Source: Oceanospirillaceae bacterium
GTDB taxonomy: Bacteria; Pseudomonadota; Gammaproteobacteria; Pseudomonadales; Oceanobacteraceae
NCBI GenBank assembly: GCA_002723385.1
Contig: PBNY01000034.1
Coordinates: 1 to 34,772, forward strand
Reading direction: 5' to 3'
DNA: 34,772 nt
Shown here: piece by piece, positions 8,943 to 17,586 of the stretch
Numbering within the stretch: position 1 is the stretch's first letter
How the letters are laid out: each line of letters opens with the position of its first letter
Translations under genes and position numbers: made by a program
Notes under the pieces: model-generated
Told to the model about the DNA's origin: nothing
Seen by the model: the letters and a program-made list of their open reading frames with translations, nothing else
The model's database searches: none

Positions 8943-9455
8943 ATGCTGATTTCGTTCGTTTTAACCGTCATCGCTGACGACAAACCCGGTATCGTTGAAC
9001 AGGTTGCCAGTGTGATTCGCGAGCATCAGGGCAACTGGCTGGAAAGCCGCATGGCAACCATGGCAGGGAAATTTGCTGGCATCCTGCGCATAGAAGTCGC
9101 AGAAGATAACAGTGACAACCTGATTGCCGCACTCACCGCTCTGACCGAGCAAGGTATTGAAGTGCGCACCGAACGCGGTACAGCAGAACAAACGGCCACC
9201 GTTCACCTGACGCTGTCTGTTATCGGTAATGACCGCCCGGGTATCGTTCAGGAAGTGACGTCGGTACTGGCCCAACACCAGGTCAACGTTCAGGAGTTGA
9301 TCACTGGCTGTTTCGCTGCCGAAATGTCCGCCACCCCGACCTTCCGCGCCGAAGCCGAGCTGGAAGTACCGGAAGACTTCGACCAGGACGGTCTGGCAGA
9401 TGATCTGGAAAGCCTCAGCGACGAACTGATGGTCGAAATTCGCAAGGCAATCTAG
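8943..9455 (+). CDS. Tandem ACT-domain protein, GcvR-like
   Basis: A 170-residue cytosolic protein made of two ACT domains. The first opens FVLTVIADDKPGIVEQVASVI (about residues 4-80), the second LTLSVIGNDRPGIVQEVTSVL (about 90-165). The repeated D-[KR]-P-G-I-V loop is the typical ligand or dimer contact site. This is the layout of GcvR, the E. coli protein that binds GcvA and, with glycine, controls the glycine cleavage operon. Here the gene lies directly upstream of gcvT on the same strand, 209 bases away, which supports a link to glycine regulation. No GcvA-type LysR gene is in the window. I start at the ATG 8943; the frame is open further upstream but the extra 50 residues look non-coding. 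No strong ribosome site is seen. Confidence 0.8.
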   Translation: MLISFVLTVIADDKPGIVEQVASVIREHQGNWLESRMATMAGKFAGILRIEVAEDNSDNLIAALTALTEQGIEVRTERGTAEQTATVHLTLSVIGNDRPGIVQEVTSVLAQHQVNVQELITGCFAAEMSATPTFRAEAELEVPEDFDQDGLADDLESLSDELMVEIRKAI

Positions 9456-9526
9456 ACCAAAGCGACCGAAAATGGACCGGGGCTGGCGTCCAGTAACAGG
9501 CTAGTGCGACACTTTAATGAAAGCGC

Positions 9527-9532
9527 TATAAT
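9527..9532 (+). promoter_or_regulatory. Candidate -10 element for the gcvT operon
   Basis: A consensus TATAAT lies 132 bases before the gcvT start. No good -35 is seen 16-18 bases upstream, so an activator may be needed. Transcription from here would give a leader of about 125 bases. Confidence 0.45.
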
Positions 9533-9593
9533 CGCCGCCCTTTTTTCAGCGCTCGATGGATTTTGCTCCAAATCGGTGTATGCGAATGCACTG

Positions 9594-9619
9594 AATCACC
9601 CGTCACACAAGCGGTGATT
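9594..9619 (+). other. Hairpin in the gcvT leader
   Basis: AATCACC / GGTGATT with a 12-base loop lies 46 bases before the gcvT start. No glycine-riboswitch core could be recognised around it, and no T-run follows. Confidence 0.35.
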
Positions 9620-9664
9620 ACGATCCACCGACTGCTCAATCGCAGCTAGATAACAGGAACGCTC

Positions 9665-10762
9665 ATGGCCAAACGTACCGCCCTGTATGCGAAACACCTA
9701 GAAGCCAACGCCAAAATGGTTGATTTTGCGGGCTGGGATATGCCGATTCACTACGGCTCCCAGATTCAGGAACACAACGCTGTTCGTGAAAAATCCGGCA
9801 TGTTCGATGTTTCCCACATGACCATCGTTGACATCAATGGCTCCGACGCCACCGACTACCTGCAGCAACTGCTGGCCAACGATGTGGCTCGCCTGCAGGA
9901 AAAGGGCAAGGCCCTGTACAGCGCCATGCTGAATCAGGACGGCGGTGTGATCGACGACCTGATCGTTTACAAGACCGACAACGGCTACCGTTTGGTAGTG
10001 AATTCGGCCACTCGCACCAAGGATCTCGAATGGATGGAGCGCAACCTGCGTGGCTTTGGCAACCTGAGCCTGACCGAGCGCCCGGAACTCGCCATGCTGG
10101 CCGTTCAGGGCCCGGAAGCCATCAGCAAGGTCAAACTGGTCAAGCCAGAAGCCGCCACCGCCATTGATGGCCTGAAGGTCTTTCAGGGGCGCAGCCAGGC
10201 AAACTGGTTCTTTGCCCGCACCGGCTATACCGGTGAAGACGGTCTGGAAATCATGATCCCGGAAGCCGAAATCGCCGATTTCTGGCAAGCGCTGCAGGAA
10301 GCCGACGTTCAGCCATGTGGTCTGGGGGCTCGCGACACCCTGCGTCTGGAAGCCGGTATGAACCTGTACGGCAATGATATGGACGAAACCATCAGCCCGC
10401 TTCAGGCGGCCATGGGATGGACGATAGCCTGGGAACCGACCGATCGCGCCTTTATTGGTCGTGACGCACTGGAAGCCGAAAAAGACGCTGGCGTCGCCAA
10501 CAAGCTGGTGGGCCTGGTACTGGAAGGTCGTGGTGTAATGCGCTCGCATCAGAAAGTACTGGTGGATCTCGGCAATGGCGAACAGGGCGAAGGCGAAGTG
10601 ACATCAGGCACCTTCTCACCAACGCTGCAGAATTCCATTGCCATGGCCCGCGTGCCAAAGGCAACCGGTGAAACCTGTCACGTTGATATTCGTGGCAAAC
10701 AGGTTCCGGCCCGAGTGATCAAACTGCCGTTTGTTCGTAACGGCAAAAAGGTATACGAATAA
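9665..10762 (+). CDS. gcvT: Aminomethyltransferase (glycine cleavage T protein)
   Basis: The T protein takes the aminomethyl group from lipoylated H protein and passes the carbon to tetrahydrofolate, releasing ammonia and giving 5,10-methylene-THF. At 365 residues it is full length. Family marks are the N-terminal '[17 protein letters not shown]' strand and 'MFDVSHM', then '[13 protein letters not shown]', and '[23 protein letters not shown]' in the folate-binding region. The C-terminal barrel ends '[22 protein letters not shown]'. First of three gcv genes, with 90 bases to gcvH. Regulated from the leader at 9527-9664, probably with the ACT protein upstream. Confidence 0.97.
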   Translation: MAKRTALYAKHLEANAKMVDFAGWDMPIHYGSQIQEHNAVREKSGMFDVSHMTIVDINGSDATDYLQQLLANDVARLQEKGKALYSAMLNQDGGVIDDLIVYKTDNGYRLVVNSATRTKDLEWMERNLRGFGNLSLTERPELAMLAVQGPEAISKVKLVKPEAATAIDGLKVFQGRSQANWFFARTGYTGEDGLEIMIPEAEIADFWQALQEADVQPCGLGARDTLRLEAGMNLYGNDMDETISPLQAAMGWTIAWEPTDRAFIGRDALEAEKDAGVANKLVGLVLEGRGVMRSHQKVLVDLGNGEQGEGEVTSGTFSPTLQNSIAMARVPKATGETCHVDIRGKQVPARVIKLPFVRNGKKVYE

Positions 10763-10763
10763 T

Positions 10764-10777
10764 CGGCATCAATGCCG
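10764..10777 (+). other. Short hairpin between gcvT and gcvH
   Basis: CGGCAT-CA-ATGCCG directly after the gcvT stop, without a T-run. It is too small to terminate by itself, but could protect the upstream message from 3' decay. Confidence 0.3.
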
Positions 10778-10852
10778 GGTTAAGACATCATCCGGTGTGC
10801 GGCCATCAACCCCCTGCGCAGCGCACCCCCAATTTCGAACTGGAGACAAGTC

Positions 10853-11239
10853 ATGGCAAATGTACCAGCAGATCTGAAATACGTTGCTTCACACGAGTGG
10901 ATTCGCACCGAAGCTGACGGCACCGTCACCATCGGTATTACCGACTTCGCTCAGGAACAGCTGGGAGACGTGGTATTCGTTGAGCTACCAGAAGCAGACG
11001 CCGAATTTGATGCCGACGCCGAGTGCGCCGTGGTGGAATCCGTAAAAGCCGCTTCCGATATCTTCGCTCCGATTGCTGGCAAGATCATCGCCGTTAACGA
11101 AGAGCTGGTTGATGCACCGGAGAAAGTCAACGAAGACCCATACGGTGAAGCCTGGTTCTTCAAGATGGAAGTGGCCGATGCCGCTGCGCTGGACGCACTG
11201 ATGGATGCCGACGCTTACGCCGCTGCATGCGAAGGCTAA
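10853..11239 (+). CDS. gcvH: Glycine cleavage H protein (lipoyl carrier)
   Basis: A 128-residue lipoyl-carrying shuttle of the glycine cleavage system. It accepts the aminomethyl group from GcvP and presents it to GcvT, and is then reoxidised by dihydrolipoamide dehydrogenase (not in the window). The lipoylated lysine is K65 within '[17 protein letters not shown]', the canonical site. The N-terminal HEWIR and C-terminal '[15 protein letters not shown]' blocks are also typical. It starts at an ATG with TGGAGA six bases upstream. A hairpin with T-run lies between this gene and gcvP and may let H protein be made in excess over P protein. Confidence 0.97.
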   Translation: MANVPADLKYVASHEWIRTEADGTVTIGITDFAQEQLGDVVFVELPEADAEFDADAECAVVESVKAASDIFAPIAGKIIAVNEELVDAPEKVNEDPYGEAWFFKMEVADAAALDALMDADAYAAACEG

Positions 11240-11307
11240 CCAGCCACAGACAATCCGGTTTCAGGTCGCCGCGATACCATACCGAGCGACCGCTACCCGC
11301 TACACTC

Positions 11308-11338
11308 GAACCTCTGATCTTCAGGGGTTCTTTGTTTT
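11308..11338 (+). terminator. Terminator-like hairpin between gcvH and gcvP
   Basis: A 10-bp stem GAACCTCTGA / TCAGGGGTTC with one G-T pair and loop TCT is followed by TTTGTTTT. It is 37 bases before the gcvP start. The interrupted T-run suggests partial rather than full termination. Confidence 0.6.
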
Positions 11339-11375
11339 CAGCTCTCTTTGTTTTTGACGCCCCACAGGTAACCCT

Positions 11376-14306
11376 ATGACTCAAGCTCCGTCACTGCATC
11401 AACTGGAACAGCGCGACAACTTTGTCGGTCGCCATATCGCCTCGGACGGTACCGGCCTGGACAACAACGAAACCGCCTCCATGCTGCACGCCGTCGGCGC
11501 TGAAACTCTGGACGCCCTGACCGCCGACTTTGTCCCGGCGGACCTGCTGCGCGAGCCGTTTCTGAACATCGCCGACAGCAAAACCGAATTCGAGGCGCTG
11601 TCGTACCTGCGCTCGCTGGCCGACCGCAACCAGGTCTTCAAGAGCTACATCGGTCTGGGTTACCACGACACCATCATTCCGCCGGTCATCCTGCGCAATG
11701 TGATGGAAAATCCGGGCTGGTACACCGCTTACACACCGTATCAACCAGAGATTGCCCAGGGCCGTCTGGAAGCGCTGCTGAACTTCCAGCAAATGGTCAT
11801 CGACATGACCGGCATGGAACTGGCCAACGCGTCCCTGCTGGACGAAGGCACCGCCGCCGCCGAAGCCATGGCGATGGCCAAGCGCTCGGTGCGAAAGAAC
11901 AAGTCCAACACCTTCTTTATTGACGAAAACTGCCTGCCCCAGACCATCGACGTGGCCGCTACCCGCGCCGAAGCGTTTGGCTGGGACATACAGGTTGGCC
12001 CCGCCGACACCGCAGCAGACGCCGACGTTTTCGGTGCCCTGTTCCAGTATCCGGGCAAAAACGGTGACGTGCGTGACTTCACCGACATCATCGCTGCCCT
12101 GCACGACAAGAACGCGCTGGCCGTGGTCGCCAGTGACCTGATGGCGCTGGTGGCGCTGAAATCACCCGGCGAAATGGGCGCGGACATCGTCCTGGGGAAC
12201 GCCCAGCACTTCGGCGTACCGATGGGCTTTGGTGGCCCGCACGCGGCGTTCTTCGCTACGCGTGACAGCTTCAAGCGTGCCATTCCAGGCCGTATTATTG
12301 GTGTTTCCATTGATGCCCAAGGCAATCAGGCACTGCGCATGGCGCTGCAAACCCGTGAGCAGCACATCCGTCGCGAGAAGGCCAACTCCAACATCTGTAC
12401 CGCTCAGGTGCTACTGGCCAATCTGTCGTCCTTCTATGCCGTCTACCACGGCCCGATTGGTCTGAAGACCATCGCGGCACGCATTCACCGCCTGACCGAC
12501 ATTCTGGCGTCCGGTCTGTCCTCCAGCGCGGGCGTCGAGGTGGTGAACGCCAACTGGTTCGACACCCTGACACTGAAAGTCGACGACCGCAGTGCCGTTC
12601 TGGCGCGTGCAAAAGCGGCAGAAATCAACCTGCGTGACGACTCTGAGTTACTGGGCGCAGACACACTGGGTGTGTCCCTGAGCGAAAAAACCACCGCCGC
12701 CGACGTACAACAGCTGTTCGACGTGCTGCTGGGCGAGCACCACGATCTTGATGTGTACGAGCTGGATGCCCGCGTGGTCGCTTCACTGGCCAACGAAGGC
12801 TCTGCCTCTATTCCGGCGGAACTGGTGCGTACGTCCGAATTCCTGACCCACCCGACCTTCAACCGCTACCACACCGAGCACGAGATGCTCCGCTACATCA
12901 AGGGTCTGGAGTCGAAAGACCTGGCCATGAACCACAGCATGATCACGCTGGGTTCCTGCACCATGAAGCTGAACGCCACCACCGAGATGATCCCGGTGAC
13001 CTGGCCGGAATTCGCCAATATCCACCCGTTCGCCCCGGCCTCCCAGACCGAGGGTTATCAGAAGATGATCAACGAGCTGGATGACTACCTCAAAACCATC
13101 ACCGGCTTCCCGGCCATCTGCATGCAGCCAAACTCCGGCGCGCAGGGTGAATACGCCGGTCTGCTGGCGATCAAGAACTACCACGAGAGCCGTGGCGAAG
13201 GGCATCGTAATGTCTGCCTGATTCCACGCTCCGCCCACGGCACCAACCCGGCGTCGGCACAAATGGCTTCCATGCGCGTGGTGGTGACCAACTGTGATGA
13301 GCACGGCAACGTTGATTTCGACGACCTGAAGCAAAAGGCTGAAGAACTGAGCGATCAGCTGTCCTGTCTGATGCTGACCTACCCGTCGACCCACGGCGTG
13401 TACGAAGAAGGCGTGCGTGAAATCTGCGACCTGATCCACCAGCACGGCGGTCAGGTCTATATGGACGGTGCCAACCTCAATGCTCAGGTCGGCCTGACCC
13501 AACCCGGTCATATCGGCGCGGACGTGACTCATATGAACCTGCACAAAACCTTCGCCATTCCACACGGTGGCGGTGGCCCCGGCATGGGGCCGATTGGCGT
13601 GGCCGAGCATCTGGCTCCGTTCGTCGCCAACCACGCAGTACGCCCGATCAACAACGCCGCCAAAGGCAATGGCGCGGTATCCGCAGCGCCTTATGGCTCC
13701 GCCAGCATCCTGCCCATCAGCTGGATGTACATCACCCTGATGGGTGGCAACGGCCTGCGACTGGCGACCCAGAACGCCCTGCTGAAAGCCAACTACCTGG
13801 CCAAGCGACTGGCAAATCACTACCCGATTCTGTACACCGGCCAGAACGGTCGCGTGGCGCACGAATGCATCGTTGATCTGCGCCCGATCAAGGCCGACAC
13901 CGGTATCACCGAAGTCGATATCGCCAAGCGCCTGATGGACTACGGCTTCCATGCCCCGACCATGTCCTTCCCGGTGGCGGGCACCTTTATGATCGAGCCG
14001 ACCGAATCGGAATCCAAAGCCGAGATCGACCGCTTCGCCGACGCCATGATTGCCATCAAAGGCGAGATTGACGCCGTTGCCAACGGCCAGCTCGACGCCG
14101 ACAACAACCCGCTGAAAAACGCACCACACACCGCCACCGTGATCGCTGGCGACTGGGAACGTCCATACAGCCGCCAGCTTGCGGCCTACCCAACCCAGAA
14201 CCTAGGTGCTCACAAATTCTGGCCATCCGTGGGCCGTATTGACGACGTTTACGGCGACCGCAACCTGATCTGCTCCTGCCCGGCGATTGAGAATTACGAG
14301 GATTAA
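11376..14306 (+). CDS. gcvP: Glycine dehydrogenase, decarboxylating (P protein)
   Basis: A 976-residue single-chain P protein, the full fused form of the two-subunit type found in some bacteria. It decarboxylates glycine with pyridoxal phosphate and loads the aminomethyl group onto H protein. The PLP lysine is K724 in '[19 protein letters not shown]', and the following Gly-rich loop is intact. The N-terminal half carries '[19 protein letters not shown]'-type sequence (here [10 protein letters not shown]) and '[13 protein letters not shown]'; the C-terminal half has '[14 protein letters not shown]'. The C-terminus ends '[15 protein letters not shown]', as in other gammaproteobacteria. Terminated by the hairpin at 14343-14368. 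Confidence 0.98.
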   Translation: MTQAPSLHQLEQRDNFVGRHIASDGTGLDNNETASMLHAVGAETLDALTADFVPADLLREPFLNIADSKTEFEALSYLRSLADRNQVFKSYIGLGYHDTIIPPVILRNVMENPGWYTAYTPYQPEIAQGRLEALLNFQQMVIDMTGMELANASLLDEGTAAAEAMAMAKRSVRKNKSNTFFIDENCLPQTIDVAATRAEAFGWDIQVGPADTAADADVFGALFQYPGKNGDVRDFTDIIAALHDKNALAVVASDLMALVALKSPGEMGADIVLGNAQHFGVPMGFGGPHAAFFATRDSFKRAIPGRIIGVSIDAQGNQALRMALQTREQHIRREKANSNICTAQVLLANLSSFYAVYHGPIGLKTIAARIHRLTDILASGLSSSAGVEVVNANWFDTLTLKVDDRSAVLARAKAAEINLRDDSELLGADTLGVSLSEKTTAADVQQLFDVLLGEHHDLDVYELDARVVASLANEGSASIPAELVRTSEFLTHPTFNRYHTEHEMLRYIKGLESKDLAMNHSMITLGSCTMKLNATTEMIPVTWPEFANIHPFAPASQTEGYQKMINELDDYLKTITGFPAICMQPNSGAQGEYAGLLAIKNYHESRGEGHRNVCLIPRSAHGTNPASAQMASMRVVVTNCDEHGNVDFDDLKQKAEELSDQLSCLMLTYPSTHGVYEEGVREICDLIHQHGGQVYMDGANLNAQVGLTQPGHIGADVTHMNLHKTFAIPHGGGGPGMGPIGVAEHLAPFVANHAVRPINNAAKGNGAVSAAPYGSASILPISWMYITLMGGNGLRLATQNALLKANYLAKRLANHYPILYTGQNGRVAHECIVDLRPIKADTGITEVDIAKRLMDYGFHAPTMSFPVAGTFMIEPTESESKAEIDRFADAMIAIKGEIDAVANGQLDADNNPLKNAPHTATVIAGDWERPYSRQLAAYPTQNLGAHKFWPSVGRIDDVYGDRNLICSCPAIENYED

Positions 14307-14342
14307 CCTTCATTCTTCTTAAAACAGGAAGACATTAAAAAT

Positions 14343-14377
14343 CCCCGCTAATGGAGAAGTTAGCGGGGTCGCGTTTT
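14343..14377. terminator. Bidirectional terminator after gcvP
   Basis: A 9-bp perfect stem CCCCGCTAA / TTAGCGGGG (loop of 8) is followed by TCGCGTTTT on the plus strand and, read the other way, by ATTTTTAA. An ATG inside the hairpin (14351) opens the frame of the next gene but is not its likely start. Confidence 0.8.
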
Positions 14378-14395
14378 ATTAAAGGAATATCAATT

Positions 14396-16588
14396 GTGAA
14401 ATCATGTACTCAATATTTACCAATTATTTTAGCTGGATTATTTTTGTCGTCATGCGGCGGTGGAGGTGGCGGCGAAAGTAATAATAATTCTGAAATTCCA
14501 GCACCTGAAAGTCACATTACTGTATCTACTCGGTCTACAGGCTTGGGGAGCATTACCCCAACCAATGCAACAAAAAGTCCTGGAGAGATTGCAGAATTCA
14601 CACTCTCACCTGCATATGGATACAAGATTGATTCAGTGTCAGGCTGTGATGGTCATTTAGAAGGTAATATTTACTCAACTTCGGAGCTTTCTGAAAACTG
14701 TGGAGTACAAGTTAGCTTCAGCCTCTCATTTTATGAGCTAACAACGCAAACCGATGGTAATGGTGCATTTGAATTTGAAAGAGTTCAGGCCATTGGACAA
14801 GCAAGACTGATCATCACGCCAAATCCTGGGTTTATTATCGATCAAGTTACAGGATGTGGAGGTACTCTCAACGGTAACATCTACACAACGCCTTTTCTCA
14901 CCGAAGATTGCCTAGTGAGTGCAACATTTAAAAAATTTTCCATTTTGGAAATGTCAGCAAAAGACTCTAAAACTCTATTACTTTCTTGGGGAGAAACACC
15001 TAACGCAAGCCATTATAACCTACTAATATCAACGGCAGCACAACCAGACTTTCAGCCTATTGCCACCCAGATTAAAAAAAACACTGGTCAACATGAATAC
15101 TCCACACCATTACATTTAACTTCCAATATACGCTTCAAACTAGAAATATGCACAAACAATAACTGCACCGACAGCAATATTGTATCATTTGAAAAAAGCT
15201 ATTCTGAAACCATCACCTATATCAAGGCAAGCAATCCAGATACTCTAGACTATTTCGGTAGTGAAATAGCTCTTAGTGCTGATGGAAAAACTCTAGCAAT
15301 CTCTTCTACAGCCGAACAAAGTAACGCCAAGGGAATAAATGGCGACCAAGCTGACAACTCTATCATGTACGCAGGAGCCGTTTATACATTTTCTCATGGT
15401 GATTCAGGTTGGCAACAAGATGCCTATATAAAAGCATCAAACACTGATGAATGGGATGTTTTCGGACACTCGATTGCTCTCAACGCAGATGGTTCAATAC
15501 TCGTGATTGGGGTACCTGATGAAGACAGTGGATCAACACAAGTAAATGGAGATCAGGAAGACAATAGCCGACCAAGCATCGGAGCTGCATATGTTTTCAA
15601 AAAAACAAATAAAGCTTGGGAACAGCAAGCTTATTTAAAGCCCAGCCAACTCCCTCCAAGTGGGCATGTGCTCGAATTTGGTAAGGCTATTTCAATAAAC
15701 TCTGCCGGAGATCAAATAGCCGTTGGAAGCATATGGGGAAGAACTGGCAGCATTGCTGGAGGGGTCGTCCATGTATTTGAACACAAAAACAACAGCTGGA
15801 CAGAAAGCCACACCCTTTCTGCTTCAAATACCGATATTGGTGATCAATTTGGCGATTCTATCAAAATGAGTAATGATGGGAATACTATAGCGATTGGTGC
15901 CCCCCATAAGAATAGCTCGAATCAAAACCCATCAGGCAAACCATTAAGAGAGTCCGGCGCAGTATATATTTTTAACAAATCAAATAACACATGGAGCCAA
16001 ACTGCTTACTTGAAATCGAAGAATCCAATTGAATACGGCTTCTTTGGGTCAAATATCTCGTTAAGCGGTGACGGCAATACACTTGCTGTTGGAGCCCCCA
16101 GTGAAAGCAGCACTGGAGAGAGCAACCCAAGCTCTACCTCTTTACCAATGTCGGGGGCTGTTTACGTATTTAAATCATTAGATGGCACGTGGAACCAGGC
16201 TCAGTTATTAAAATCAGAAAATAAAGAACAAGCAGACCTTTTCGGAATGTCTGTCAGCCTTAATCAAAGTGGAAACATTCTTGCTGTAGGAGCTCCTGGT
16301 GAGGATGGTGGAAACTCCGGCTTTAACGGAGATCAGCTATCAAATAGCGTTGACGGAGCTGGAGCTGCTTACATATTTGCGTATGAAAACGAAAGATTTG
16401 TCCAAAAAACCTACATAAAGTCAAAGAAAGCAGTCACGAAAACAGGTATCGGGCGTCAAATCAGTATTAGTGCTGATGGAACAACTCTGGCTGTAGGGGC
16501 TCCATTTGATGACAGTCGGGCTTCAGGTATTAATGGGGATCCTGAAGAAAAGGAGAAGAGAAGCTCAGGAGCTGTATTTTTGTACTAA
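14396..16588 (+). CDS. FG-GAP repeat lipoprotein with two N-terminal divergent repeat domains
   Basis: A 730-residue predicted lipoprotein from a GTG at 14396 with an AAAGGA site. The signal ends in lipobox LSSC and is followed by six glycines and an Asn/Ser linker. Two 'bacterial repeat' (InlB-B-like) domains follow, each with a Gly-containing opening strand and a paired Cys (VSGCDG...ENCGV and VTGCGG...EDCLV), to about residue 180. A possible Fn3-like stretch comes next. Then seven FG-GAP/beta-propeller blades each show the F-G-x-x-[IV]-x-[LIM]-x-x-x-G-x-x-[IL]-[AV]-[IV]-[GS] pattern, fitting an integrin-alpha-like seven-blade propeller. Acidic loops could bind Ca2+. The gene is visibly AT-rich, uses many A/T-ending codons unlike gcvP, and lies beside IS debris, so recent transfer is likely. 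A surface adhesion role is inference. Confidence 0.85.
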   Translation: MKSCTQYLPIILAGLFLSSCGGGGGGESNNNSEIPAPESHITVSTRSTGLGSITPTNATKSPGEIAEFTLSPAYGYKIDSVSGCDGHLEGNIYSTSELSENCGVQVSFSLSFYELTTQTDGNGAFEFERVQAIGQARLIITPNPGFIIDQVTGCGGTLNGNIYTTPFLTEDCLVSATFKKFSILEMSAKDSKTLLLSWGETPNASHYNLLISTAAQPDFQPIATQIKKNTGQHEYSTPLHLTSNIRFKLEICTNNNCTDSNIVSFEKSYSETITYIKASNPDTLDYFGSEIALSADGKTLAISSTAEQSNAKGINGDQADNSIMYAGAVYTFSHGDSGWQQDAYIKASNTDEWDVFGHSIALNADGSILVIGVPDEDSGSTQVNGDQEDNSRPSIGAAYVFKKTNKAWEQQAYLKPSQLPPSGHVLEFGKAISINSAGDQIAVGSIWGRTGSIAGGVVHVFEHKNNSWTESHTLSASNTDIGDQFGDSIKMSNDGNTIAIGAPHKNSSNQNPSGKPLRESGAVYIFNKSNNTWSQTAYLKSKNPIEYGFFGSNISLSGDGNTLAVGAPSESSTGESNPSSTSLPMSGAVYVFKSLDGTWNQAQLLKSENKEQADLFGMSVSLNQSGNILAVGAPGEDGGNSGFNGDQLSNSVDGAGAAYIFAYENERFVQKTYIKSKKAVTKTGIGRQISISADGTTLAVGAPFDDSRASGINGDPEEKEKRSSGAVFLY

Positions 16589-16668
16589 TTAGAGACTGTA
16601 AAACGCTCAGTCCATTTCTAGTACCAAAGTGTAACCTGTAACCCTCCCCTGCTTAGGACCACTCTTTT

Positions 16669-16884
16669 TTAGAGGCTCTCCGGGGAGGTTGCTTGTTCAC
16701 GATACTCGTTGGGTGTCAGATCCCCAAGTGATTCGTGAGGTTGTTCTTCGTTGTACTCTCTCATCCAACGGCTGGTAATATCTCTGACTTCTTCCAGGTC
16801 GCTGAACAGATAATAATCCAGTATTTCAGTTCGATACGTTCGGTTGAACCGCTCGACATAACCATTCTGGTGGGAGTAATCCAG
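16669..16884 (-). pseudogene. Remnant of an IS3-family transposase (C-terminal end of OrfB)
   Basis: The minus strand encodes about 68 residues of the end of an integrase-core transposase: 'HQNGYVERFNRTYRTEIL', then 'DYYLFSDLEEVRDI', 'WMREYNEEQPHESLGDLTP' and a stop at 16669. This is the standard C-terminus of IS3-family OrfB. The E of the YVERFN block is the third acidic residue of the DDE triad; the two Asp residues and everything upstream are missing, and the frame closes with a TGA at 16885. The sequence just outside (about 16630-16660, with CCTCCCC) may be a remnant of the terminal inverted repeat. Not functional. Confidence 0.85.
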
Positions 16885-17031
16885 TCACCAGTGCGGAGGC
16901 GCTACTGGCCAATAGCTGACGACTCAGGGCCGCCTTTGTTACTATTTCATACGGTTACCGCCAGATCAATCGAACCCCACTCAGCACATCCGTGCGTATG
17001 GGAAAACAGAATTTCCTGACAGTCACCATAA

Positions 17032-17047
17032 CAGCCGCTTTCGGCTG
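17032..17047. other. Small hairpin downstream of the broken ORF
   Basis: CAGCCG / CGGCTG with loop CTTT lies 43 bases beyond the stop of the broken minus-strand ORF. No T-run. Between here and the transposase remnant (16885-17031) I see nothing else recognisable. Confidence 0.3.
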
Positions 17048-17089
17048 GCTATATCACTAGCCCGACAACGATTTGACTGGTTTGGACAT

Positions 17090-17340
17090 TTAGCCAATAG
17101 CTCGCACACACTCCCTGTTTTGAGCTTCCCACGCTTTACGAGCCTTGGCTGTTTTCTGAGCAGGAGATTTCTGGATATGCTGAACGGCATCGACTCTCGT
17201 TGCTGACTTGCTGATTCCACTGGCAATGACATCAGGCTCATCCGTGGTATTGCTTCCAGTTCCGCATAGACACGACGAGCCCGCTTGACCAGAGCCTCAA
17301 CACGCTCTGACACAACTGTTTGGCTTTGTTGATGTTTCAT
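17090..17340 (-). pseudogene. Small ORF split by a frameshift, unknown family
   Basis: From an ATG at 17340 the minus strand reads MKHQQSQTVVSERVEALVKR followed by ARRVYAELE. Near 17256-17262 the plausible coding frame jumps: the second frame reads GSNTTDEPDVIASGISKSAT and ends 'KTAKARKAWEAQNRECVRAIG' at a stop at 17090. Joined, this would be a roughly 83-residue hydrophilic, helix-rich, basic protein. The unshifted frame also stays open to 17023, but its C-terminal part has an odd composition. I do not recognise the family. It lies among IS debris, so a decayed accessory gene is the simplest view. The frameshift is judged only from protein-like composition. Confidence 0.4.
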
Positions 17341-17500
17341 ATACAGATCTTTCTGGTTTGGAATATATGCGCAGGATTTCGACGCAACCGGGAAAAACCA
17401 TGCCTACAGTAGAGCTTGACCAATTGTTCGTTTAACAGGTTAACAACCCGAATATGGTTACAACCTAGTTTTGTTCATAAACTCTCAACTCATTATATTT

Positions 17501-17549
17501 CCATGCTTCAGAAGCCGTAAAACGTCTACAACAGGCCTCGGAAGCATGG
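17501..17549. repeat. Long imperfect inverted repeat
   Basis: The outer arms CCATGCTTC / GAAGCATGG are perfect (9 bp). Inner arms GAAGCC / GGCCTC continue the pairing with single mismatches, around a 17-base loop. It is 38 bases beyond the stop of the TRAP gene (which ends at 17587 on the minus strand). With no T-run it is an unusual terminator, and it may instead be a REP-like or mobile-element-related unit. Between 17341 and 17500 I see only AT-rich sequence with two near-copies of GGTTAACAACC. Confidence 0.5.
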
Positions 17550-17586
17550 GAGTCAGATTTTCAGAATAACACTCTATTCACAGCAA

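Noticed and set aside
9533..9664. Glycine riboswitch in the gcvT leader
   Set aside because: The conserved core segments could not be found by eye; only a single hairpin is present.
12783..14129. Long minus-strand open frame opposite gcvP
   Set aside because: A shadow frame of gcvP; no start context and no recognisable domain.
14351..14395. ATG start of the FG-GAP lipoprotein inside the terminator hairpin
   Set aside because: The ATG is within the gcvP terminator stem and would add 15 residues before a textbook lipoprotein signal; the GTG at 14396 with AAAGGA fits better.
17501..17549. attC-like integron site
   Set aside because: The core GTTRRRY/RYYYAAC pairs are missing and no integrase or cassette array is nearby.
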